This document shows, one piece after another, positions 18,367 through 27,931 of a stretch of DNA of 56,582 nt. Every line of letters starts with the position of its first letter. Positions within the stretch are counted from its first letter, which is position 1. The position numbers and the translations under genes were made by a program. The DNA lies in assembly GCA_000404785.1 (NCBI GenBank), contig ASNI01000011.1, positions 1 to 56,582 of the forward strand, read 5' to 3'. Below the pieces are notes generated by a model, which was given only the letters and a program-made list of their open reading frames with translations, did not search any database and was not told the origin of the DNA. This DNA is from Cloacimonetes bacterium SCGC AAA252-N17 (GTDB lineage Bacteria > Cloacimonadota > Cloacimonadia > JGIOTU-2).

Positions 18367-19053
18367 ATGCCACAAAAAATATCACCTTCGGAAATTAGAG
18401 GAAAAGAGTTCAATAAAACCCTCAGCGGGTACAGCAAACATGAAGTCGAAGCATTCCTTGAGATGCTTGCAGATCAGATCGAAGGACTGGAAAGAACAAT
18501 TAAAGCTCAGCAAAGAGAGATCGAGGACAAAGATAACAAGCTCGATAATATCGAAGATCAAAAAGATCTGCTGAAACGTACGCTCATACTTGCGGAAAAA
18601 CTCAAAGAAGATACGCTGAAAAGCGCAGATAAAGAAGCAAAGAATATCATAAGAGATGCTGAAATATCTTCAAGGGAGCGTGTCAAAAAAGCAAAGGATT
18701 ATCTGAGCATTCTCGAACACGACTATGTCAATTTGAAGGATAAGAAAATATCCTTCCTGCTTACATTTAAATCTCAGATAAACACTATGCTCGAACTCAT
18801 TGAAAGGGAATTTGAAAAAGATAAAGAAGATTCTAAAAGAAAAGAAAAACCGATCATTCCTCCTCCAGATTATAAAACACGTAATTTCAAAAAAGAAATA
18901 GAGATCCCTCCAGTTGCAGAGAAGAAAAAGGAAGTTCCGGTTGAAGAGAAAGAAGAAGAAAAGATCAAAACTCAGATTGAAGACAAAGAAAAAAAAGAAC
19001 CAAAAAGTAAAGCTAAGATAAGTTTCGATCCGGGTCCAAATGAAGAAAATTAG
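18367..19053 (+). CDS. DivIVA-domain coiled-coil protein
   Basis: 228 residues. The first 60 match the DivIVA N-terminal membrane-curvature domain: ISPSEIRGKEFNKTLSGYSK then HEVEAFLEMLADQIE. A coiled coil continues to about residue 150, then a charged Lys/Glu-rich tail with IPPPD and repeated EEKEEE-like stretches. Such proteins recruit partners to poles or septa. It directly follows YggT, an order common in many bacteria, and overlaps the next gene by 14 nt. Confidence 0.88.
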   Translation: MPQKISPSEIRGKEFNKTLSGYSKHEVEAFLEMLADQIEGLERTIKAQQREIEDKDNKLDNIEDQKDLLKRTLILAEKLKEDTLKSADKEAKNIIRDAEISSRERVKKAKDYLSILEHDYVNLKDKKISFLLTFKSQINTMLELIEREFEKDKEDSKRKEKPIIPPPDYKTRNFKKEIEIPPVAEKKKEVPVEEKEEEKIKTQIEDKEKKEPKSKAKISFDPGPNEEN

Positions 19054-19861
19054 TCCATTGATTGCTGAATCCGTCGCATTTATCCGTGAGAGATATAAAA
19101 CTCGGGCAGACGTTGGCATAATTCTGGGCACAGGACTCAATGAATTAATAAATATAATGGACATTCATCTTGAGATCCCCTATCATGAAATACCTCATTT
19201 CAAAACCTCGACTGCGCCCTCCCATCACGGAAAAATGCTGTTCGGTACTTTTGATGAAAAAAATATCATAATCATGCAGGGTCGGCTTCATTGTTATGAA
19301 GGATACAGCGCACTGGAAACCACCTATCCGCTTTTCGTCATGAAGGAACTCGGCATCAAGACGCTCATTTTGACAAATGCTGTCGGCTCCCTTGATGAAA
19401 ACTTACAGATCGGAGATATTATAGTCATCAAAGATCATATAAATTTATCCGGCACCAATCCTTTAGTTGGAGAAAATGAATCCGGTTTAGGACCCCGATT
19501 TCCCAGCATGCATGACGCCTATCATAAAGAATACAGACAGATTATGCAAAAGATATGTGTGAAGAAAGACATATTTTTCAAGGAAGGCGTATATGTCGGA
19601 TTGTTGGGACCGAGTCTGGAAACTCCTGCGGAATGTCATATGCTCAAGACTATCGGTGGTGATATGGTCGGGCTTTCGACGGTGCATGAGGTGATCGTTG
19701 GTGTATATCTCGGGCTCAAAATATTGGGCATCTCAACAATAACAAATCTATCCAATCTCTTCCATTCTGAAACCCATGCTCAAAGTAATATCGAAGAGGT
19801 TGCCAAAAAAGCACAGGCAAAATTAAAAGTGCTCATACAAAATTTTCTTAAGCAAATATAA
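19040..19861 (+). CDS. Purine nucleoside phosphorylase (PNP/MTAP family, trimeric type)
   Basis: 273 residues; splits purine nucleosides with phosphate into base and ribose 1-phosphate. Motifs in order: GIILGTGLNEL, HHGKMLFGTF, MQGRLHCYEGYS, LTNAVGSLDENLQIGDI with the purine-binding residues, and GPSLETPAECHMLKTIGGD. The usual MSTVPE signature reads LSTVHEVI here. TITNLSNLF replaces the typical Asn-containing loop. It overlaps divIVA. With tdk, cdd and the IMPDH/GMPR enzyme it forms a nucleoside-salvage theme on this strand. Confidence 0.9.
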   Translation: MKKISPLIAESVAFIRERYKTRADVGIILGTGLNELINIMDIHLEIPYHEIPHFKTSTAPSHHGKMLFGTFDEKNIIIMQGRLHCYEGYSALETTYPLFVMKELGIKTLILTNAVGSLDENLQIGDIIVIKDHINLSGTNPLVGENESGLGPRFPSMHDAYHKEYRQIMQKICVKKDIFFKEGVYVGLLGPSLETPAECHMLKTIGGDMVGLSTVHEVIVGVYLGLKILGISTITNLSNLFHSETHAQSNIEEVAKKAQAKLKVLIQNFLKQI

Positions 19862-19875
19862 GTAAGGAGTGTTGT

Positions 19876-20259
19876 ATGGAACGCGAACAGTTGGATTTTT
19901 TCAGAGCCCTACTTATGAGCGAACGAAAAAATGTCGTAAAGATCATAGAGGGAATTGATGAGAGCTGGAGCAAGAACATTCGTGATGCAGTGGGCAATGT
20001 CTCCGCATACGCAACGCACATTGCAGACCTTGGAACTGACTCCGATGAAAGAGAAAAAGAAACCTATATGCTCGAACGCGAATTGCGAAACCTGAAGAAC
20101 ATTGATAACGCACTCAAACGGATCTACGACAAAAGTTATGGAATCTGTAACTATTGTGGTGATGAAATATCATCTTCGCGCCTAAAAGCGATCCCCTATA
20201 CAGAGTTTTGCATTAACTGTAAAAGGAATGAAGAAAGGATCAATAACAATCACAGATAA
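19876..20259 (+). CDS. DksA/TraR-type C4 zinc-finger protein
   Basis: 127 residues. A helical N-terminal coiled coil is followed by the zinc finger CNYCGDEISSSRLKAIPYTE then FCINC. AGGAG stands before the ATG. DksA-type proteins bind in the RNA polymerase secondary channel and act with ppGpp; short variants like this often sit immediately before lspA, as seen here with a 32-nt overlap. Whether it is a true DksA or a relative is uncertain. Confidence 0.85.
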   Translation: MEREQLDFFRALLMSERKNVVKIIEGIDESWSKNIRDAVGNVSAYATHIADLGTDSDEREKETYMLERELRNLKNIDNALKRIYDKSYGICNYCGDEISSSRLKAIPYTEFCINCKRNEERINNNHR

Positions 20260-20788
20260 AATAACAGGTTTAAAAAAATATATATTGTTGTTTTTCTTTT
20301 TTCTTGCCCTTGATCAATCCTCAAAAATGGTTATTCGTCATCTTTTCCTGTGCACGGGCAGATCGCCTATTCCTGTTTTGGGTAACTTCTTCAGACTTAC
20401 TTTTGTAAAAAACCGAGGGGCTGTTTTCGGCATCGACCCCAATCTTGGAAATCTTACGAATATCATATTATTAATACTACATATTATTGCAATTGTTGTT
20501 ATCATTTATTTATTTATAAAAAATAAACATTCTATTCCCAGATTCAGTTTCACTCTCATCTTAAGCGGCGCCTTTGGAAACCTCATTGATAGAATTATAT
20601 TTGGTCAAGTGACTGACTTTCTTGACGTGGATTTTTTTAATTTGACTATTGGTAAATGGCAAATTGACCGATGGTATGTCTTCAACATTGCGGACTCCTG
20701 CATAGTTGTCGGCGTTATCCTGTTAATTATATATTATCTTTTTGTAGAAAATTCTGCAAAAGAAGAAGAAATATTGGAGAAAGAATGA
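20228..20788 (+). CDS. lspA: Lipoprotein signal peptidase (signal peptidase II)
   Basis: 186 residues, four predicted membrane helices. It cleaves prolipoprotein signal peptides after diacylglyceryl modification. Family motifs: LALDQSSK, FVKNRGAVFGI, GAFGNLIDRIIFGQVTDFLD with the first catalytic Asp, and VFNIADSCIVVG with the second. It should process the several lipoproteins of this window. The start overlaps the DksA-type gene and its stop overlaps the next ATG (ATGA). Confidence 0.95.
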   Translation: MKKGSITITDKITGLKKYILLFFFFLALDQSSKMVIRHLFLCTGRSPIPVLGNFFRLTFVKNRGAVFGIDPNLGNLTNIILLILHIIAIVVIIYLFIKNKHSIPRFSFTLILSGAFGNLIDRIIFGQVTDFLDVDFFNLTIGKWQIDRWYVFNIADSCIVVGVILLIIYYLFVENSAKEEEILEKE

Positions 20789-23757
20789 AAAGCAAATTTT
20801 CGCTCATATTTTTGGTGCTATGTATGTCCACTTCGTTGCTTATTGGAACAACGATCTACGACATCCAATACACGACAACTCCTGGAACTGGGGGAACCTA
20901 TCCCTCACCAATGGAAGGTGAAACTGTCACTGTTACTGGAATTGTTACTGCAGCAGGTGTTTCTGGATATGGAGATAACTTCTTCATTTCATCATCTGTA
21001 GGTGGTGCATGGAATGGTGTTTATGTTTATTATGCTTCAACCAGCCCGAATGTAGGAGATGAGATTCAGGTAACAGGTACAGTTCAGGAATACAACGGTT
21101 ATACAGAAATCGGGTATGCTACAGAGGTTAATATCCTAAGCACAGCTAATCCAGTTCCCCAAGCAAGTGCTGTCAGCACAAGCGATCTCACGGCTGCTGC
21201 AACAGGAGAACCTTATGAAGGATGCCTGGTGAAAGTTTCTAATCTAACCACAACACAAGGTCCAGGCATTTATGGAGAATGGTATGTTGATGACGGCTCC
21301 GGACAATGCCAGATCGACGATGGAATCTATGCCTATAACAATCCTACTGTAGGAGATACCTTTACGTCGATTACAGGGGCTTTGGACTACAGTAATGCAG
21401 AATACGGAATTAATCCCCGAGATGCAACTGATTTTGTCACATCTGGAGGAGACACAACCCCACCTACAATAAATTCTGCAAATGCATCGAATGCAACGAC
21501 TGCGAGCATAATATTCAGTGAAGGATTGGATGAAACTACTGCAGAAACAGTGTCAAATTATGCAATTTCTCCTTCATTAAATATTTCTGATGCCACGCTG
21601 CAAAACAATAATAAGGTTATACTCACCACGGATTCTCAGGAATCAGGAACTGTTTATACTATCACAGTAAATAATGTAGAAGATTTATCCGGTAACCCAA
21701 TTGAGCCGAACAGCACAATTGATTTCACTGGTTACACTCCCGGGAGCGGACCCGATCTTTTCTTCTCTGAATATATTGAAGGGACTTCGCAGAACAAAGC
21801 TCTGGAAATCTATAATGGCACCGGCGCAACCGTGGACTTGGCAAATTATAGAATCGCTCAGTCCGTGAATGGAACCGGCTGGCTGTATTGGCATGAATTC
21901 CCTGCGGGCTCAACTCTTGAAACTGGAGACGTATGGGTCATGACCACCGATGGAGCAGATGTTCAGTTGCAAGATGTTGCAGACGAAATTATTCCCTATC
22001 CCGGTGTAGTTTATCATACTGGTGACGACGCACGCGGACTCGAGAAAACAACTGACGGCGGCACTTCATGGACACTTATAGATATTATTGGAAATCCTGA
22101 TGAAGATCCGGGTGACGGCTGGGATGTCGCAGGAACTCCTTCTGCAACAAAGGATCACACACTCGTTCGCAAATCCTCAGTTACTGAAGGTACTACGGAC
22201 TGGACAACTTCAGCTGGCACAACAGTCGAGGATTCTCAGTGGATAGTATATCCTATTGATACTTTTGAATATCTTGGTTCCCATGGAGAGAATGATACAA
22301 CTCCACCCACTTTAGCCAGTGCATATGCAACTTCATCAACTGCAGTTGAAGTAACATTTGATGAGCAGGTCGATCAAACCACTGCCGAAACGATTGCAAA
22401 TTATTCGGTTGCCAACCTGACAATTACTGATGCGATACTTCAATCGCTTGGCAAGACTGTCGAACTTATTACCACTGCACAGGATCCCGGGTATGCCTAT
22501 ACTGTTACTGTAAGTAATGTTGAAGACCTGGCAGGCAATGTCATTTTACCAAACAGCACAATCGGTTTCACAGGTTATGAAGAAGGACCATCCGAAGGAC
22601 AGCTTATTTTTTCTGAATATATTGAAGGCTCGGGCAACAATAAAGCGTTTGAACTTTACAATGCTTCATCCATGACCGTATATCTGGACAACTATCGTAT
22701 CGCTCAATCTGTAAATGGTAATGGTTGGCAATACTGGCATAATTTTCCCACTGGAGCGACGCTTTCACCTGGCGATGTATGGGTAATATGTGCTGATGAA
22801 GCAGCTCAGACAATTCTCAATGTCGCAGATGAAGCACTTGCATATCCCAGTGTCGCACACTTCACGGGCAACGATGCACGCGGAATTGAAATGACTACTG
22901 ACGGCGGTGCCACATGGACGCTGATCGATCTCATTGGTATCCCCACTGATGATCCCGGTACTGGTTGGGATGTTGCCGGCGTCACAGCAGCCACTCAAAA
23001 TCATACACTCGTAAGAAAAACCGCAATTGAAAGTGGAAATACTGACTGGACTGCGGCTGCAGGAACCAATGAAGGTGATTCAGAATGGATCGTATATCCT
23101 ATCGATACCTTTGACTACATTGGTTCACATGGTGGAGGTGTGGGCGGTAATGTTGAGATATCAAACCTTGACCCAGTTCCCGGAGAAGCCGTAACGGTTA
23201 CTCTTACATATTCCGATGACCTGCAGAATCCAACTCTTTACTGGGGTACGATCCGACAAAATCCTTTCAGCCAGATTGCAATGAGCCCTGCAAAGGATTA
23301 TTCATGGGAAGTCGAACTGCCCGGACAAGATGCAGGCACAGTTGTATTCTTTTATATTGCTGCGGAAGATGCAGAACAGAATATGCTCTACTTCCCCGAA
23401 GATGCACCTGATGAAGTTTTTGAGTATGATTACGGTATAACTGATTTTAGCGCCATCCTGAAAGTCCCCCATTATACATTCTGCCCCACTCTTGGTGAAA
23501 CCTTCCAGATCCAGTTCCATTCACGCACAGGTGACAAGCTCGTATTGCGATTATATAATAGTGAGGGTGTGCTCGTGAATACGTTCACGAACGAAATGTC
23601 TACAGGTATGCACACATTTGAATGGGACGGTAAGGATGACAATTGGAACACCCTTCCCCCCGGACTGTATATCTGTAACTTGGAAGTTGTTAATCCCGAT
23701 AATGGTGATATTAAGAATAAATCTGTTCCTATCGTCATTTCAGCACCTTTGAAATAA
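20785..23757 (+). CDS. Secreted multidomain protein: OB-fold, two Ig/lamin-tail repeats, FlgD-type Ig
   Basis: 990 residues from the ATG at 20785 with GGAGA upstream; a signal peptide ends near residue 22. Approximate domains: OB-fold-like region 30-220, SbsA-type Ig 222-315, lamin-tail domain 323-495, second Ig 497-600, second lamin-tail 606-779, another Ig 788-895, and a FlgD-type Ig from about 905 (VLRLYNSEGVLVNTF, GTYIC-like GLYICNLEV). The Ig plus lamin-tail unit is a tandem duplication of roughly 280 residues (FSEYIEG, YRIAQSVNG, HTLVRK in both). No catalytic domain is seen. A surface or matrix role is inferred. Confidence 0.85.
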   Translation: MKSKFSLIFLVLCMSTSLLIGTTIYDIQYTTTPGTGGTYPSPMEGETVTVTGIVTAAGVSGYGDNFFISSSVGGAWNGVYVYYASTSPNVGDEIQVTGTVQEYNGYTEIGYATEVNILSTANPVPQASAVSTSDLTAAATGEPYEGCLVKVSNLTTTQGPGIYGEWYVDDGSGQCQIDDGIYAYNNPTVGDTFTSITGALDYSNAEYGINPRDATDFVTSGGDTTPPTINSANASNATTASIIFSEGLDETTAETVSNYAISPSLNISDATLQNNNKVILTTDSQESGTVYTITVNNVEDLSGNPIEPNSTIDFTGYTPGSGPDLFFSEYIEGTSQNKALEIYNGTGATVDLANYRIAQSVNGTGWLYWHEFPAGSTLETGDVWVMTTDGADVQLQDVADEIIPYPGVVYHTGDDARGLEKTTDGGTSWTLIDIIGNPDEDPGDGWDVAGTPSATKDHTLVRKSSVTEGTTDWTTSAGTTVEDSQWIVYPIDTFEYLGSHGENDTTPPTLASAYATSSTAVEVTFDEQVDQTTAETIANYSVANLTITDAILQSLGKTVELITTAQDPGYAYTVTVSNVEDLAGNVILPNSTIGFTGYEEGPSEGQLIFSEYIEGSGNNKAFELYNASSMTVYLDNYRIAQSVNGNGWQYWHNFPTGATLSPGDVWVICADEAAQTILNVADEALAYPSVAHFTGNDARGIEMTTDGGATWTLIDLIGIPTDDPGTGWDVAGVTAATQNHTLVRKTAIESGNTDWTAAAGTNEGDSEWIVYPIDTFDYIGSHGGGVGGNVEISNLDPVPGEAVTVTLTYSDDLQNPTLYWGTIRQNPFSQIAMSPAKDYSWEVELPGQDAGTVVFFYIAAEDAEQNMLYFPEDAPDEVFEYDYGITDFSAILKVPHYTFCPTLGETFQIQFHSRTGDKLVLRLYNSEGVLVNTFTNEMSTGMHTFEWDGKDDNWNTLPPGLYICNLEVVNPDNGDIKNKSVPIVISAPLK

Positions 23758-23778
23758 ATTTTTGATGAAAGGATACCA

Positions 23779-24654
23779 ATGAAAAAATTAGGTTTCATAG
23801 TAATAATAATCCTTCTGACTACTTCATTTATCTATGCGGAGATAAACTCAAATGTATTTGGCAACTACCAACCCTCTGCACGTGCCCGTGGCATGAGCGG
23901 AGCGTTCGTTGCAAGCTGTAACGATCCTAATGCCATATTTTACAATCCCGGAGCACTCGCATATGCAGAACAGGGAATTTCTCTTGGCTATGCCCAACTT
24001 TTCAATAATAGTTTTCAAATTCTCATGTCAGGTGCGCTTGCTTACAGATTGCCCGGAATTGGAACAATCTCTCTGGGCATGCAGACAATGGATGTCGAAT
24101 ACGAAGGATATAAACTACAGCAGGAAGGCACATATTCTCTCGCTCACTCTTTTCTTCTTATGGGTGATGTACACTCACAACTCTATGTGGGATATGGACT
24201 GAATCTGTATTACCTGAAGTTCGGTGAAACAGTTGGTGGCATCGATCCGGGCAATCAAATGACTTACGGTGTCAATCTTGGAGCCCTTGCCACACTTCAT
24301 CAGCGTACACATATTGCCTTTGCCGTGAAGAACCTTAACAATCCTTCGATGGGCTCGGACCAGACTTTTGATCTGCCACAACATATGGCAATTGGTGTTG
24401 CGTATGAACCCTATGATGGTGTGATCACAGAAATCGATCTGTCACAGTATCTTGGTGAACCAACCAAGATTCAAGCCGGTATAGAATTCGAGGTTATGGA
24501 AAATTTCTGGCTGCGGACAGGCGCATCTACCAACCCGAATAGTATATCAGCCGGCTTCGGTCTCCTCTTCAAGGGAATTAAAATCGATTATGGATACAGC
24601 AATCATCCGGTTCTTTCTGACACACATCAATTTTCTATTGGCTATCAATTTTAA
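23779..24654 (+). CDS. PorV/UPF0164-like outer-membrane beta-barrel protein
   Basis: 291 residues with a signal peptide ending near residue 20. The N-terminal ARARGMSGAFVASCNDPNAI and FYNPGAL are typical of the PorV/UPF0164 group of barrels. Alternating hydrophobic strands continue to a C-terminal aromatic, FSIGYQF, as in outer-membrane barrels. It follows the lamin-tail protein by 21 bp and is probably co-transcribed. In T9SS bacteria PorV helps attach secreted proteins, but no T9SS core genes are visible here, so no such role is claimed. Confidence 0.8.
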   Translation: MKKLGFIVIIILLTTSFIYAEINSNVFGNYQPSARARGMSGAFVASCNDPNAIFYNPGALAYAEQGISLGYAQLFNNSFQILMSGALAYRLPGIGTISLGMQTMDVEYEGYKLQQEGTYSLAHSFLLMGDVHSQLYVGYGLNLYYLKFGETVGGIDPGNQMTYGVNLGALATLHQRTHIAFAVKNLNNPSMGSDQTFDLPQHMAIGVAYEPYDGVITEIDLSQYLGEPTKIQAGIEFEVMENFWLRTGASTNPNSISAGFGLLFKGIKIDYGYSNHPVLSDTHQFSIGYQF

Positions 24655-24678
24655 TCGTTTCATTATAATGAGGTATCT

Positions 24679-24981
24679 ATGAAAAGAAAAGATCAGGACG
24701 AAAAAGGTAATTCTTCAATAGTCATTAAAAGTTTTATAAAGCTGATTTTCAATTTCCTTAATCACATGGTGAGAGACTGGGAAAATAGGTTCAGCAGCAG
24801 AGGCTATAAAGAGCTCTCCCAAAAATATGATGTTATTGAAAAGAGAGTTTTTAAAGATATTCATGATTTAAGGAATAAGATCGAGAAGCTCACAGTGCGG
24901 GTCTTCTGGCTCAATCTACTTGCAGCACTACTATTCTGCTGTGCGATCATCGAGCTTATTCTATTAATACAATTGGGTTAA
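24679..24981 (+). CDS. Small membrane protein, unknown function
   Basis: 100 residues. A charged N-terminus, a helical middle with heptad-like spacing (YDVIEKRVFKDIHDLRNKIE) and one C-terminal membrane helix (WLNLLAALLFCCAIIELILL). GAGG lies upstream. It is tightly placed between two outer-membrane-type genes, which suggests an envelope role. I do not recognise the family. Confidence 0.65.
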   Translation: MKRKDQDEKGNSSIVIKSFIKLIFNFLNHMVRDWENRFSSRGYKELSQKYDVIEKRVFKDIHDLRNKIEKLTVRVFWLNLLAALLFCCAIIELILLIQLG

Positions 24982-24982
24982 T

Positions 24983-27586
24983 ATGCAAAAAGTAATATTA
25001 ATTTTTAGTTTATTGTTTGTTCTCATTGCAGGAACACTCTCCGCAAGCCCGGATCAGATAGACCTTAACAAGGCAACCTATCAGCAGATACAAGCACTTC
25101 CAATCACTCCTCAGCAGGCAGAAGATATCTATTATTACAGAAATTATATAGACTTTTTCCAATCTGTATATGACCTGCTTAATATAGACAGCATTGATCA
25201 GGATACTTTTTTGAAGCTCAAACCTCTCGTTAAGATCGTGCCATATGGCGTTTATGATGAACGAGCACAGCGAAGAGATCAAATTTATTATCTTATACGT
25301 CGTCTTGCAATGGATGAAGGTTCTTCAGAAGCAGTTTCCGACCTGTGGGAAGATATGCTCATGTCCCCGATCAATATCAACACTGCAACTTATCAAGACC
25401 TGCTGAACATGCCGATCGTTAATCCCACTGATGTGCGCGCAATCCTTCGTCAGAGAAAGCTCAGTGATTTTCAGGATTATCGAGGTATGAGAAATGCTCC
25501 GGGGCTTACTTATTATGGAGCATCTAATCTTCGTCATTATGTGTCCTATAAACCACCTGAACTTGAAGGCAAATGGAATTTCAACTACCGCTTCAAATTC
25601 AATAATAATCCCTTCTCAGAAGAGATCGAAGAAGTGTTGCGCGAAAGTTTTGTGCCGGATAGTCTTAATGAAAAATTTTCTATGTGGGGCAGATATGATC
25701 TTGATAATCCTGCTCCGGAGATCTCACATAAATTCAGAGCAAGAATGGAAGATTGGTTCAATATTGAAGTTGGTGGATTGCTGTTCTTAAAAAAGGGCGA
25801 AGAAAGAGATCTCAATATGTTCCAGGAGGACAATCAACTGTCCGAAGCGCTCGCAGAGAATTCTAAATATACTGCAAGCATCGATCTGAAACCGGCAAAC
25901 ATGAAAGTGATACTCGGTAATTACAGAGCAACCTGGGGTGAAGGTCTTGTCATGGAAAATACCGATCTATTTGAACCCCGCAGATCCGGATACAGTTTTT
26001 CGAAACGTGTTCGTGGAATTTTCCCAGATCTCTCCCCTACAGAAGAATTTGCACTCAAGGGTGCTGCAGTCGAGTATGGAAATAGCTTCATGAATGCCTC
26101 GCTTTTCTTCTCCGATGATAAGAAAGATGTGGTCATCTGGGATAGCAATCATGATGGCAAACTGGATGATGACGATGATATTTTTTATTATATCGTTTCA
26201 TCACCTCGCTTCACAAATGAGCAGCTTGAAAGCGCTGAGGCACTTTTCAACGAATATCGTCCAAATCTCTCTCCCCATCCTCTTCCAAAGATAGATATGG
26301 CACCAAGAAGAGATGCACTTCGTGAAACAATGGTGGGTGGACATTTGCAGTTCGACCCGCTTATCGGCACTCATTTCGGAGTTACTGCTTATGAATCTAA
26401 ATATGACCGATACTTCAGTATTGCAGATTATGCCGACCTTGGTGAATATCTCATTTATGACAGCTACTATTATAAAAAATTAGATATAAATGACTCTGAA
26501 ATTTCTTCGTTATATTCCACAAAAACAGATACATACCGAAGAAATTATCGAAGAGTTTACGGTTTTGACTGGCAGACGACTCTTGATAATGTAACCTTCC
26601 AGGGTGAGTATGCGGAGCTCGAAGTCGATGGAAAGCCATTTTCTCTTGGCGATGATCCGGGCGCATTGGTTATGAGTGCATATTTCAATTATGCAAATCT
26701 CAATTTTATGATGCTGTACCGTGATTACGATCTTGAATTTGATAATCCCTATGCACGCCCATTTGCAGAGCATGAACGTTTTGACGGCACTATCCTTGAG
26801 AAGCAATATTATTTGAAGAATCCTCTGGTTTCTGAGATGTCTTATAATTCTCCATGGTCACAAGCCGAAAGAGGTTTGTACATAGAAACACGATACAAAT
26901 TCCATCGCCAGCTTACACTCACAAAAGCTTATCTCGATATGTGGGAACGAAAAAGTGATGGAAGAAAGAGTGTACGTTTTCAGGGCGAACTTGAGTATAG
27001 ACCGATCTTTCAGATTGCTATGCGCCTCAAACAGAAATTACAGACCAACGGCTCAGAAGACTTCTTCACTCGAGCAGTCTCAAAAACCAGTGAAACAACA
27101 TGTTTGTTCCGGACATATCTTACGAACCGTGATAGGCTTGATCTTGAATACCGATATACCAAAGTGTGGATGGCACCTTATACAAGTCTCACGAATACTG
27201 CTGAGCCCGGACAAACCAATATTATCCCAACAGCGAATGTGCTGATTCATGGAGATATGATCTGCGTGAATTATCAGCATAATTTCACTGATTATTTCCG
27301 CATGGAGGGCTCTTTCCTCTTCTGGAACGGACACGGTGTAAGCCATTGGGATTGGGAAGATATGGAAATCGATTTCATGGGCAGCCAGGGAATGAAATTC
27401 TGGTTTACGATGTACAATCGAATCTCAAATAGTCTGGCAATTTCCTTTAAATATAAAGTGAAACATTATCAGGATGATGAACTCTATCTTCGTCTCTATA
27501 ATGAACCTGTTTCCGGCATGAACTATGTAGCTCAAACGAAGCATAAAGAAAGCTCCATCAGAGTGCAACTTGATTGGACCTTTTAA
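24983..27586 (+). CDS. Helix-hairpin-helix protein with a large predicted outer-membrane barrel
   Basis: 867 residues, signal peptide of about 20. Two ComEA-type HhH motifs follow: IDLNKATYQQIQALPITP near residue 27 and ININTATYQDLLNMPIVN near 132, the latter ending in GLTYYGASNL. From about residue 190 the sequence is alternating strands rich in Tyr, Phe and Asp, ending SSIRVQLDWTF as in barrels. HhH domains bind DNA in ComEA, so a DNA-uptake or export pore is an attractive inference but is not shown. A related architecture is common in FCB bacteria without assigned function. Confidence 0.75.
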   Translation: MQKVILIFSLLFVLIAGTLSASPDQIDLNKATYQQIQALPITPQQAEDIYYYRNYIDFFQSVYDLLNIDSIDQDTFLKLKPLVKIVPYGVYDERAQRRDQIYYLIRRLAMDEGSSEAVSDLWEDMLMSPININTATYQDLLNMPIVNPTDVRAILRQRKLSDFQDYRGMRNAPGLTYYGASNLRHYVSYKPPELEGKWNFNYRFKFNNNPFSEEIEEVLRESFVPDSLNEKFSMWGRYDLDNPAPEISHKFRARMEDWFNIEVGGLLFLKKGEERDLNMFQEDNQLSEALAENSKYTASIDLKPANMKVILGNYRATWGEGLVMENTDLFEPRRSGYSFSKRVRGIFPDLSPTEEFALKGAAVEYGNSFMNASLFFSDDKKDVVIWDSNHDGKLDDDDDIFYYIVSSPRFTNEQLESAEALFNEYRPNLSPHPLPKIDMAPRRDALRETMVGGHLQFDPLIGTHFGVTAYESKYDRYFSIADYADLGEYLIYDSYYYKKLDINDSEISSLYSTKTDTYRRNYRRVYGFDWQTTLDNVTFQGEYAELEVDGKPFSLGDDPGALVMSAYFNYANLNFMMLYRDYDLEFDNPYARPFAEHERFDGTILEKQYYLKNPLVSEMSYNSPWSQAERGLYIETRYKFHRQLTLTKAYLDMWERKSDGRKSVRFQGELEYRPIFQIAMRLKQKLQTNGSEDFFTRAVSKTSETTCLFRTYLTNRDRLDLEYRYTKVWMAPYTSLTNTAEPGQTNIIPTANVLIHGDMICVNYQHNFTDYFRMEGSFLFWNGHGVSHWDWEDMEIDFMGSQGMKFWFTMYNRISNSLAISFKYKVKHYQDDELYLRLYNEPVSGMNYVAQTKHKESSIRVQLDWTF

Positions 27587-27606
27587 AAATAATGGAAATA
27601 ATAGCA

Positions 27607-27901
27607 CGCAGATTAACACAGATGAAGAAATACGAAATTTAAATGAGTTTTTCTAAAAAAATATGATTAGGAATATATTAAAAAATTCATCAAATATTTG
27701 GAAACCGATGAATCGGTTACAGATTTCTATCTTCATATTAACCACCAACTTAAGTTGGTGGTTAATGAAACAAAAAAACACTAACCGTTTTAACGGTTTC
27801 TCGTTTTATTTAATTTAATTTTTCAAAATGTACTTAAAAATGAAAAATAAAAATACAAAATATTTATCTGCGATAATCAGTCCAATCTGTGTTCATCTGC
27901 G
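27607..27901. repeat. 17-bp inverted repeat pair enclosing the MITE-like copy B
   Basis: CGCAGATTAACACAGAT at 27607-27623 and ATCTGTGTTCATCTGCG at 27885-27901 are inverted copies with one mismatch. They enclose about 295 bp containing the triple-hairpin repeat. The gap 27587-27931 has no gene. Confidence 0.6.
27645..27838. repeat. MITE-like triple-hairpin element, copy B (inverted relative to copy A)
   Basis: Carries the same three hairpins in reverse order: AACCGAT-GA-ATCGGTT (27703-27718), the perfect 28-bp palindrome (27738-27765), and AACCGTT-TT-AACGGTT (27783-27798). Spacing and linkers match copy A over roughly 150 bp. The terminal repeats are more decayed than in copy A. Confidence 0.75.
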
Positions 27902-27931
27902 TTCTATTTCGCAATAATTTTCGGAGGATAC

